Source: Actinomycetes bacterium (GTDB lineage Bacteria > Actinomycetota > Acidimicrobiia > Acidimicrobiales > Acidimicrobiaceae). From it: DNA of 5,044 nucleotides. The first letter of the stretch is position 1, and every line of letters starts with the position of its first letter. The DNA lies in assembly GCA_021785315.1 (NCBI GenBank), contig JAJYFX010000186.1, positions 1 through 5,044 of the forward strand, written 5' to 3'. Positions 1 through 5,044 of this stretch are shown here, piece after piece. The notes beneath the pieces are model-generated. The model ran no database searches. It saw only the letters and a program-made list of their open reading frames with translations, and was not told where the DNA came from. Both the position numbers and the translations under genes were made by a program.

Positions 1-368
1 AAAGTGGCCAATCTCGAATCGATCACTTCGATTTTCAGGTCGTTCTCAAAAGTTTTTGCCGCCAAAGTGGCAGCTTGGTAGGTCGCGGAAAGGTCAGAGG
101 AAAGGGTTATGCAAACGATCTGGTCGAAACCCTCGTCTCGAGCATTGTTGAATGCAGTCTCAAAATCTCCCGAGGACGGAGCTGCGGTCTGAGGGAGCTC
201 CTTCGACGTCTCGCAAAGGTCCCAAAATTGGTCGGTTGTCAGGTCCTTGGTGTCGACGTATTCCCGTTCTCCAAACCTGATTTTAAGGGGAACGATTTCA
301 AGGGAATGTTCCAGCACCAAGTCACGGGGAATATCGCTTCCCGAATCCACAACGACTTTTACGCTCAC
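1..368 (-). CDS. DegV family fatty-acid-binding protein, N-terminal part (truncated by window edge)
   Basis: This reading frame opens with GTG at 368 and stays open to the left edge, giving 122 codons, under half of a usual DegV protein of about 280 residues. DegV/FakB proteins bind a fatty acid; in Firmicutes they present it to the kinase FakA for acyl-phosphate formation. Seen here: the N-terminal VVVDSGSDIP motif (residues 5-14), IVPLKIRFG (25-33), the TAAPSSGDF loop (61-69, commonly TSQPS in the family), ITLSSDLSATYQAA (87-100) and VIDSRLAT (115-122). T61 and the S90-S91 pair sit where the family contacts the acyl carboxylate. The second TSQPS-loop position is Ala instead of the usual Ser. 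The start codon directly follows the murJ stop (TAA then GTG), with an AGGGG ribosome binding site 7 nt upstream, so co-transcription and coupling with murJ are likely. Family assignment is strong; the ligand and any kinase partner are unknown. Confidence 0.93.
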   Translation of the reverse strand, partial: MSVKVVVDSGSDIPRDLVLEHSLEIVPLKIRFGEREYVDTKDLTTDQFWDLCETSKELPQTAAPSSGDFETAFNNARDEGFDQIVCITLSSDLSATYQAATLAAKTFENDLKIEVIDSRLAT

Positions 369-1970
369 TTAATGACCCCTGTCTGTCAATGAGTCGATCT
401 GGGTTCCAACAATTGTTACCACAGCAAAAACGATTCCCCCAACGATAACCTCGAGAATCACCTCAAAAAGCAAATGTAGTCCAGTTGATATGCCAATTCT
501 AGAGATGAGTATTCTAAGTGCTGCGTACATGGCTACCGAAGCAGCCAACGAATTAATCCAAGGTCTTAGTATTTCCCAGAGGTCGGGGGAGAGTTGATTC
601 CGCAGGAGGGTCGCAAGGCCAACGACGAATGCCACTGAATATGCGATAGAAAGAGAGATTGCCAGTCCAAAAACGCCATAACGCAGGTGGAGGAGCACGG
701 CCAAAATGATATTAAGCCCGTTCTCGATCAGATAGAGAACAAAAACGATTCGAGTGCGCTTTATGGATTGATAGGCCTGGACAACTGCCAGATAGCCAGC
801 AAATCCCGGCAGCCCCACGGCAAGTCCATCAAGCGCACTGGTTGTAAGCGCAACTCCGTGCGGATTCACTGCTCCGTGGTCCAACAAAAGCGTCAGTATT
901 GGCCGGGCAATCGCGAGATACGCGAATGCGGCTGGAATCATGATGGTAACCGAGGACCTCAGCGCTATTCCAAGCCGTTTCTTATATCTTTGAATCTGCC
1001 CTTGGCTGAAAGAGCGGGCGAGATCCGGCATGATCGCAGCCATAATGGAGTAGGAGGCGATACCATAGGGAAGCTGGAAGAAAATATAGCCGTAGGTATA
1101 GGCGCTCACCGTTCCGGGAGTCGAGCTGTCGGCGATGGCGAGAATCCAGAATAGGGCAATCTGGTTCGCGATGACGAATCCTATGGTCCATCCGGATATC
1201 GCCCATATTTCATGAATTGCTGGATTTCTGATATCGGGGTGAAAGCTGATTTTGGCTCCCGCTTTTTTCAAAGAAGGGAGCAGAAATAGGAACTGCAGTG
1301 CCACGCCGGCCGAAGTTCCGATGCCAAGGAGGAGTATCGGTATTGAAAACGCATGCACGGTTCCCAGATCCAACGATCTTTTCACAATCGAGAACATGAG
1401 AAAAACGAATATGGCGACGAGGTTGTTCACTACCGGAGCATAGGCAGGAGGAGCAAATACCGACCTAGCGTTCAATATCGCCGTCAGAAGTGCGATCAGG
1501 CCATAGAAAAGCAGCTGTGGTGCAAAATAACGCAGCAAGAGGGTTGCGACCCTTTGCTGTTGAACGGCAATTTGCGCGTGATTTACAATTAAATAAAGGT
1601 GTATTATTGCAGGCGCTGCGAATTCAAACACCACAGTTCCGGCGACCAGCAGCACGAGCCCGATACTGAAAATCGAGGAGATTGAGTCCCAAGCAGATCT
1701 CTCATTGTCTTTGGCAAGATGTCCGACGAATACCGGCAGTATGGAAGCCGATATTATTCCGCCCAATAGCAGGTCATAGATTATATTTGGCGTGTTGTTG
1801 GCCAGGTTGAAGGAGTCGGAGAAGGGTCCGATCCCCAGTGCGTAGGCCAATGTCAACAGCCTGAGCAGCCCAGTTAGTCGTGATACGAGAGTCCCCGAGG
1901 CCATCGCTAGGGCGTTTACCTTCGCAGAACCGAAACCTAGGCTCAGGTTGGGTTTTCTAAGGCCGGCCAT
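369..1970 (-). CDS. murJ: Lipid II flippase MurJ (MviN family)
   Basis: A 533-residue polytopic membrane protein that fits the MurJ family, which flips lipid II from the cytoplasmic to the outer face of the membrane for peptidoglycan synthesis. Visible family signatures are SGTLVSRLTGLLR (25-37, with R31 and R37 matching the essential arginines of the first helix), the SDSFNLANNTPNIIYDLLLGG stretch (51-71), RYFAPQLLFYGL with LNARSVFAPPAYAPVVNN (147-183), and QLPYGIASYSIMAAIMPDLARS (299-320). Hydrophobic segments continue to the C-terminus, consistent with about 14 helices. PNIIYDLL replaces the proteobacterial PNLLRR, the pattern expected of actinobacterial MurJ. The protein ends soon after the last helix, so the long C-terminal pseudokinase extension of mycobacterial MviN is absent. 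The ATG start has an AAGGG ribosome binding site 6 nt upstream, inside the end of the preceding gene, 2 nt away. Very likely functional; no frameshift is seen. Confidence 0.95.
   Translation of the reverse strand: MAGLRKPNLSLGFGSAKVNALAMASGTLVSRLTGLLRLLTLAYALGIGPFSDSFNLANNTPNIIYDLLLGGIISASILPVFVGHLAKDNERSAWDSISSIFSIGLVLLVAGTVVFEFAAPAIIHLYLIVNHAQIAVQQQRVATLLLRYFAPQLLFYGLIALLTAILNARSVFAPPAYAPVVNNLVAIFVFLMFSIVKRSLDLGTVHAFSIPILLLGIGTSAGVALQFLFLLPSLKKAGAKISFHPDIRNPAIHEIWAISGWTIGFVIANQIALFWILAIADSSTPGTVSAYTYGYIFFQLPYGIASYSIMAAIMPDLARSFSQGQIQRYKKRLGIALRSSVTIMIPAAFAYLAIARPILTLLLDHGAVNPHGVALTTSALDGLAVGLPGFAGYLAVVQAYQSIKRTRIVFVLYLIENGLNIILAVLLHLRYGVFGLAISLSIAYSVAFVVGLATLLRNQLSPDLWEILRPWINSLAASVAMYAALRILISRIGISTGLHLLFEVILEVIVGGIVFAVVTIVGTQIDSLTDRGH
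376..380 (-). promoter_or_regulatory. Ribosome binding site of the degV-like gene, inside murJ
   Basis: AGGGG on the minus strand, 7 nt before GTG 368. It lies inside the last codons of murJ and supports the GTG start and translational coupling of the two genes. Confidence 0.75.
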
Positions 1971-1972
1971 AA

Positions 1973-4063
1973 TCAGCCCTTTTCCCGAACCAGGCGCTTG
2001 TTTCTCCCGTGGCCGCGTCTAAATGACTGGATCCACCACAGTGCGAGTACCAAAAATGCTCCAAGGGTCAACACGATGCTGACAGCGGAAAATGCGGTGG
2101 ACCTTATCTCTATTGAGGTATGCGCCACGGCAAGTTGCCCGTTGGTGGTAAATAACTTTGCAGATATTAGGTAAAGCCCCAGGGTTTCTGCGTAAATAGG
2201 TATGGAAATCGTCGTGTTGGGCCCGTCCAGGGTGACCGGTATTGTATTGCCGTTGGGGAACGACAGGCGGTCGGAGGTAATAACTAGGATGCCCTTGAAT
2301 GGCACCTTAAATTGGGAAGTAATGGCAATAGGCAAATGGACTCTTCTTGCCGTAACCGTGAAAGCTTTGTTGGAAGCCAGCGAAACTTTGCTTGATACGT
2401 TATCAACGGCTGCCTGGCCCAGTTTGAGGAATTTGCTTGAGTTTTTCGGAGACAAACTGGAAGAAATTGAAGCCAAAAGGTTGTAATTGGCATCGGTTAG
2501 GTCGCTGTTTTGACCTAGCGATGAATTGAGGGCGGCTATGGAATTAGTAAGGCTGTTAAATCTTGTCGGATCAAATGCGAGGTAGGGTCCAGGAGCCGCC
2601 AGCTTTCCATAGCTCAGCTGGTCGGCGGACGTCAAGGCAAATGCTGAATTCAAATTTACGGTCTTGATAAAAGGGGAACTCGAGATATCCGCCAAAATTT
2701 GAGCAAGTACTCCGGCATCCTGGGAAGTGGTCACTTGTAAAACCGTGCCCACGACCCTCGGACTGGTGTCATTTGGCTGATCGAAATAGATTTGGGCCAG
2801 GTCGGTTGAGAGCTGATTGGCATCTCTGTACGGCTGCGAGCTCGAGCTTATGTCGGCTTTCAATTCGCTGTCATCAGCAAGAACCGTCAAATCTCTCGAT
2901 GTAGTGGTGGCGATGACAAATGGCTTGGACAGGGAAAACTTTTCGCTAAACGGAACGAAGTACTTATCCGAGAGCATGATGTCAGACACACCCAAACTTG
3001 CAAGCGTGTTCGCGTTCTGGAATGTCAGACCTCCCTGCACGGCCAGCGGACCAAGTTTTGTGAGATGCTGATGCAGGAACTGCCCAGACTGATCCAGTCC
3101 GGCCGTGAGTTCTTGGCTGATGCTTCCATTTAGGCCCGATGCCTGGAGCTGCGGAAGATCTATTGGTACAAAACCAGAGTTTATTATCTGGTGACCGGGT
3201 TTTTGAGCCCAGCTCAATAATTGAGCCAGCGTTGATTTGACACTGCTCGAGTGTGATGCTGCCGCTTCTTGCAGAACAATTCCTGGAATATCCAAAGTGA
3301 CATCTGCACTCGGATTGGCGCTGACTGCCGAAACAAGAAGCGACAAGGAGTTCAGGTCGTTCGAGGAGTTGCCTGAAAAAGGAGCTTTAACCACAAACGC
3401 AAAGTTCAACGGGCTAGATACCGGTGAAGACGGCTCCAAGGCAATGTTTGTAAGGGCAGTTCCAATAACTTGGGAGCCTTGTACGAAAACTGCTAGCAAA
3501 GGGTAGACCCCTGAGCAGTTCGGAGAGCAATATGGGATTTGTATGAAGCTGGTTGGCGTTGCCTGATTGAGGAGCGGGCGGGTAGGTGAGGTCTCCGACA
3601 ATTCAAAATTGAGCAAAGGACTGCCGGCCGGATTTCGGGAAAGGCGAGTCAGATCAACGGGAGGGGAGGAGGCGATTGGCAGCGACTTCAGGCCGTATTT
3701 CATGATCACCTGGAATTCTGATCTCGACTGAATCTTGGAGAAAAGTTCCAATGAAACGGCGATACCGCCTTGGCCGGCCAGGGATGAAGTATCCAAAGCG
3801 AGCGACTGAGGCGCATTCAGACGCACCCAGGTTGGCCCGGTGGAAACCTGCAGATTGTGTTCGCGAGGTCCGGGAATGGTAGAAGTGGTTGACTGGCTCG
3901 GCTGGGTAGTTGTGGTAGTTGCGCTTGTATTTGGTTTATGCGGTTTTTCTTGAAGGACGAATATTCCAATGAGGATTATTGCCAGGACTATAAGCATGGG
4001 TCCCCGCCAAGGCAGAATGCGCTTCGGGCGGTCATGATCAGAGTGTTTAGGAGGATTCAACAT
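1973..4063 (-). CDS. DUF6049-like membrane-anchored extracytoplasmic protein
   Basis: A 696-residue protein of unknown biochemical function. It has a short basic cytoplasmic N-terminus (DRPKRILPWR, 11-20), one hydrophobic segment (about 22-37), a Thr/Ser/Pro-rich linker (46-65), a large exported region, and a C-terminal membrane segment (about 657-677, ending LWW) followed by a basic tail (FRRGHGRNKR). The stretch before the last helix (about 565-655) looks like an all-beta, Ig-like domain, ending in IEIRSTA, a junction typical of DUF6049 proteins such as Rv3909. The centre (about 220-445) resembles the poorly understood core of that family. Only two cysteines are evident, C179 and C183, a possible disulfide outside the cell. 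The gene lies immediately before murJ, as in many Actinobacteria, suggesting a structural or regulatory partner of peptidoglycan precursor export. An in-frame TAA 9 nt upstream forces the start to ATG 4063 or later. The ribosome binding site is weak. Family match is good but made by eye. Confidence 0.85.
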   Translation of the reverse strand: MLNPPKHSDHDRPKRILPWRGPMLIVLAIILIGIFVLQEKPHKPNTSATTTTTQPSQSTTSTIPGPREHNLQVSTGPTWVRLNAPQSLALDTSSLAGQGGIAVSLELFSKIQSRSEFQVIMKYGLKSLPIASSPPVDLTRLSRNPAGSPLLNFELSETSPTRPLLNQATPTSFIQIPYCSPNCSGVYPLLAVFVQGSQVIGTALTNIALEPSSPVSSPLNFAFVVKAPFSGNSSNDLNSLSLLVSAVSANPSADVTLDIPGIVLQEAAASHSSSVKSTLAQLLSWAQKPGHQIINSGFVPIDLPQLQASGLNGSISQELTAGLDQSGQFLHQHLTKLGPLAVQGGLTFQNANTLASLGVSDIMLSDKYFVPFSEKFSLSKPFVIATTTSRDLTVLADDSELKADISSSSQPYRDANQLSTDLAQIYFDQPNDTSPRVVGTVLQVTTSQDAGVLAQILADISSSPFIKTVNLNSAFALTSADQLSYGKLAAPGPYLAFDPTRFNSLTNSIAALNSSLGQNSDLTDANYNLLASISSSLSPKNSSKFLKLGQAAVDNVSSKVSLASNKAFTVTARRVHLPIAITSQFKVPFKGILVITSDRLSFPNGNTIPVTLDGPNTTISIPIYAETLGLYLISAKLFTTNGQLAVAHTSIEIRSTAFSAVSIVLTLGAFLVLALWWIQSFRRGHGRNKRLVREKG
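1977..1981 (-). promoter_or_regulatory. Ribosome binding site of murJ, inside the upstream gene
   Basis: AAGGG on the minus strand, 6 nt before ATG 1970, overlapping the last sense codons of the DUF6049-like gene. It supports the annotated murJ start and tight coupling. Confidence 0.75.
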
Positions 4064-4075
4064 ATGTGCTTACGT

Positions 4076-4151
4076 TCCGGCAGGTACAGAGATTGGCCCA
4101 AGCATGGTGAAATACCATGACATAAAACGCTAGCCAGTAAATCCTGCCGGA
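4076..4151 (-). repeat. Nested inverted repeat in the leader of the DUF6049-like gene
   Basis: The 109-bp gap between the GNAT gene and the DUF6049-like gene holds two perfect dyads, one inside the other. The outer arms are TCCGGCAGG and CCTGCCGGA, 9 bp each (4076-4084 and 4143-4151). The inner hairpin is CATGGT-5 nt-ACCATG (4103-4119). Read on the minus strand, the outer 3' arm ends 12 nt before ATG 4063 and contains the only GGA near that start, so folding could hide the start region. There is no trailing T-run, so it is not a standard intrinsic terminator. It could be a 5' leader RNA structure, an operator, or chance. No convincing promoter is seen in the gap; TAGCGT (minus strand, about 4129-4134) is only a loose -10 match. 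Confidence 0.5.
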
Positions 4152-4172
4152 TAGACGTTTCCAGAAGCAATT

Positions 4173-4907
4173 TTAGGTGCCGAGACTGAGTTCAAGGATG
4201 TTCAGCCTTTCAGGCAAAAGCGTGAATCCCATTTTTAGGTAGAAATTGAAAGCCCTTTCATTTTTGGTTTGCGTATTGACGTATTCTTCTCGCGCTCGCC
4301 AAAATCTCAGCCATCCAAATCCATCCTGAACAAGCTGCTGCGCAATGCCTTTGCCTTGATGATCAGGATCCACCGCTAGGCGCTGGAGGTAACCCCTCTT
4401 GTCTCCGAGGCCTGTAATCGCGTATCCGGCAATGGTTTCTGTCCCGGACTCCTCAATTAGCGCAATCCGGAACCTGGCCCTGGAAGTGGCCTCTACGGCT
4501 TCTCGCAGTCCGACGACATCCATAGTCCAAAAGCAGTCGAAGCAGCTCTTGTCCAGGCGGACTACCTGCTCGAGTTCAGGCCGCGTCGGCTTTCTGATTT
4601 TTATGCTCGCAACGTCGCGCTGCGACGTGGTCAGAGCGAGCGAGTGCCTAAGAACATGGAGCTGTTCTTTTACGGTGAACCCGCATTTGAGGAAGCCATT
4701 GATCTCGTGCTCCAAAAGCGCGCTCGAGTATATGGTCCGGTAGCCTGACTTCATGGCGCGCTCAATACCGACTTGAACGGCTTTGCCCTTCAATGGTTCG
4801 AAAGCTGCTAAAGGAGTGATTTGGGCCAGGCTGTTTGAGGAATGCCAAGGTCCAACCCTAAGGTGTTGGCCACAGGACTCTATTATCTCTGATGGTTTGG
4901 TATCCAA
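4173..4907 (-). CDS. GNAT family N-acetyltransferase, probable two-domain
   Basis: A 244-residue cytoplasmic protein whose C-terminal half (about 102-244) is a clear GNAT domain transferring an acetyl group from acetyl-CoA to an amine. Motif A is visible as LQRLAVDPDHQGKGIAQQLV (174-193), with the acetyl-CoA pyrophosphate loop Q184-G185-K186-G187-I188-A189. Motif B contains NTQTKNERAFNFYLKMGF (211-228), with N211, N216 and Y223. The segment CFDCFWTMDVVGLREA (122-137) resembles a set of actinobacterial GNAT proteins carrying an F-x-x-F-W core. The N-terminal half (about 14-90) contains GFLKCGFTVKEQLHVLRHSL (71-90), like the end of another GNAT fold, suggesting a degenerate first domain. The start is TTG at 4907: a TGA lies in frame 9 nt upstream, and a GGAG site lies 11 nt upstream. 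The next Met is at residue 52, inside the N-terminal domain. The substrate is not recognisable. A 109-bp gap separates it from the next gene on the same strand. Confidence 0.9.
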   Translation of the reverse strand: MDTKPSEIIESCGQHLRVGPWHSSNSLAQITPLAAFEPLKGKAVQVGIERAMKSGYRTIYSSALLEHEINGFLKCGFTVKEQLHVLRHSLALTTSQRDVASIKIRKPTRPELEQVVRLDKSCFDCFWTMDVVGLREAVEATSRARFRIALIEESGTETIAGYAITGLGDKRGYLQRLAVDPDHQGKGIAQQLVQDGFGWLRFWRAREEYVNTQTKNERAFNFYLKMGFTLLPERLNILELSLGT

Positions 4908-4918
4908 TGATCTTCAAA

Positions 4919-4922
4919 CTCC
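4919..4922 (-). promoter_or_regulatory. Candidate ribosome binding site deciding the TTG start of the GNAT gene
   Basis: GGAG on the minus strand with an 11-nt spacer to TTG 4907. The spacing is slightly long, but an in-frame TGA between site and start excludes any earlier start. A GAAG closer to the start (4-nt spacer) is an alternative. Confidence 0.5.
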
Positions 4923-4951
4923 AGGGCGCTGCTCGGTGAGGCAGCTTGCAA

Positions 4952-4957
4952 ATGTTA
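4952..4957 (-). promoter_or_regulatory. Candidate -10 box for the GNAT gene
   Basis: TAACAT on the minus strand fits TANNNT and would give a leader of roughly 38 nt to TTG 4907. The -35 region is not recognisable. The box overlaps the left end of the 10-bp palindrome at 4956-4965. Confidence 0.35.
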
Positions 4958-4965
4958 CACGTGTA
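4956..4965. promoter_or_regulatory. 10-bp perfect palindrome, candidate operator in the divergent promoter region
   Basis: TACACGTGTA is a perfect dyad sitting between the two candidate -10 boxes in the 80-bp gap separating the GNAT and deacetylase-like genes. Its position would let one dimeric regulator affect both directions. Short palindromes also occur by chance. Confidence 0.35.
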
Positions 4966-4973
4966 TCGGACGG

Positions 4974-4979
4974 TAAGAT
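4974..4979 (+). promoter_or_regulatory. Candidate -10 box for the deacetylase-like gene
   Basis: TAAGAT fits the actinobacterial TANNNT consensus and ends 8 nt before ATG 4988. Transcription would then start at or next to the ATG, giving a leaderless mRNA, which would explain the missing ribosome binding site. No clear -35 element is visible at 17 bp. Confidence 0.4.
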
Positions 4980-4987
4980 GTGTGCAA

Positions 4988-5044
4988 ATGGTAATTCTAT
5001 TTGGGACTCATCCAAAATACATTGAACATGACACCGGATCGGAA
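4988..5044 (+). CDS. Histone deacetylase/AcuC-like family protein, N-terminal fragment (truncated by window edge)
   Basis: An open frame from ATG 4988 runs to the right edge and encodes 19 residues, including FGTHPKYIEHDTGSE. This resembles the extreme N-terminus of bacterial histone-deacetylase superfamily proteins, whose first strand is typically followed by a H-x-x-x-x-x-HDTG-x-x-HPE-x-P-x-R segment. Those enzymes are zinc-dependent amidohydrolases acting on acetylated lysines, polyamines or acetoin-related substrates. The catalytic residues lie beyond the window, so activity cannot be judged. ATG 4988 places the HDTG motif at residues 14-17, about the expected distance from the start. The same frame is open further upstream to an ATG at 4952, which would add 12 residues lacking family character. 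There is no good ribosome binding site before 4988, but a TAAGAT box ends 8 nt before it, fitting a leaderless transcript. The gene is divergent from the GNAT gene. The call rests on a short motif and is moderate. Confidence 0.65.
   Translation, partial: MVILFGTHPKYIEHDTGSE

Noticed and set aside
75..392. A 105-codon plus-strand open frame.
   Set aside because: It lies opposite the degV-like gene, whose minus-strand product matches a known family; the plus-strand product has no recognisable features.
687..1154. A 155-codon plus-strand open frame opposite murJ.
   Set aside because: The product is polar and low in recognisable motifs, and the opposite strand encodes an intact MurJ.
4103..4119. 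Hairpin after the GNAT gene as an intrinsic terminator.
   Set aside because: The stem is only 6 bp, AT-containing, and has no T-run after it on the minus strand.
4076..4151. Possible tRNA gene, from the 76-nt span, a 7-9 bp closing stem and a central hairpin.
   Set aside because: Neither strand has a T-loop GTTC, a D-arm or U33 in the central loop.
4399..4743. A 114-codon plus-strand open frame opposite the GNAT gene.
   Set aside because: It is antisense to the conserved acetyl-CoA-binding region of a clear GNAT protein and shows no family motif.
4783..5025. An 80-codon plus-strand open frame crossing the GNAT start and the divergent gap.
   Set aside because: Its sequence has no family character, it would overlap the GNAT 5' end, and the overlapping frame from 4988 gives a recognisable HDTG motif.
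4988..5044. Start of pcnA (tRNA nucleotidyltransferase), expected from mycobacterial gene order.
   Set aside because: The visible residues match the deacetylase N-terminus and not the PcnA N-terminus with its GGxVRD motif, though only 19 codons can be read.

Overview
The window looks like part of an actinobacterial chromosome. Three large genes on the minus strand follow the order known from the actinobacterial cell-wall locus near the replication origin, where an exported DUF6049-type protein precedes the lipid II flippase MurJ (compare Rv3909-Rv3910 of Mycobacterium tuberculosis). Base composition looks balanced, near 50% GC by eye, which is low for Actinobacteria. That would suit a moderate-GC lineage such as some Acidimicrobiia, but this placement is inference.

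Layout, in minus-strand transcription order. A GNAT-family N-acetyltransferase (4907-4173, TTG start) is followed by a 109-bp gap holding a nested inverted repeat. Next comes a large membrane-anchored extracytoplasmic protein (4063-1973, DUF6049-like). After 2 nt comes murJ (1970-369), and with no gap at all a DegV-family fatty-acid-binding protein (start 368, running off the left edge). The last three genes are so tightly packed that a single operon with translational coupling is very likely. At the right edge, on the plus strand, the first 19 codons of a divergent gene are visible (4988 onward). They resemble the N-terminus of the histone-deacetylase/AcuC-like amidohydrolase family.

How the genes may work together. 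MurJ moves lipid-linked peptidoglycan precursor across the membrane. The DUF6049-like protein has a large exported domain held by N- and C-terminal membrane segments and is a likely envelope partner of MurJ because of conserved adjacency. DegV proteins bind acyl chains, so this one could connect lipid supply to envelope synthesis, but nothing in the sequence proves that. The GNAT enzyme and the deacetylase-like gene are divergently transcribed from an 80-bp region with two candidate -10 boxes around a perfect 10-bp palindrome.

I see no mobile element, CRISPR array, RNA gene or strong intrinsic terminator. The window is mostly a conserved housekeeping locus. The points worth a second look are the DegV attachment to the MurJ operon, the nested dyad ahead of the DUF6049-like gene, and the compact divergent promoter region.
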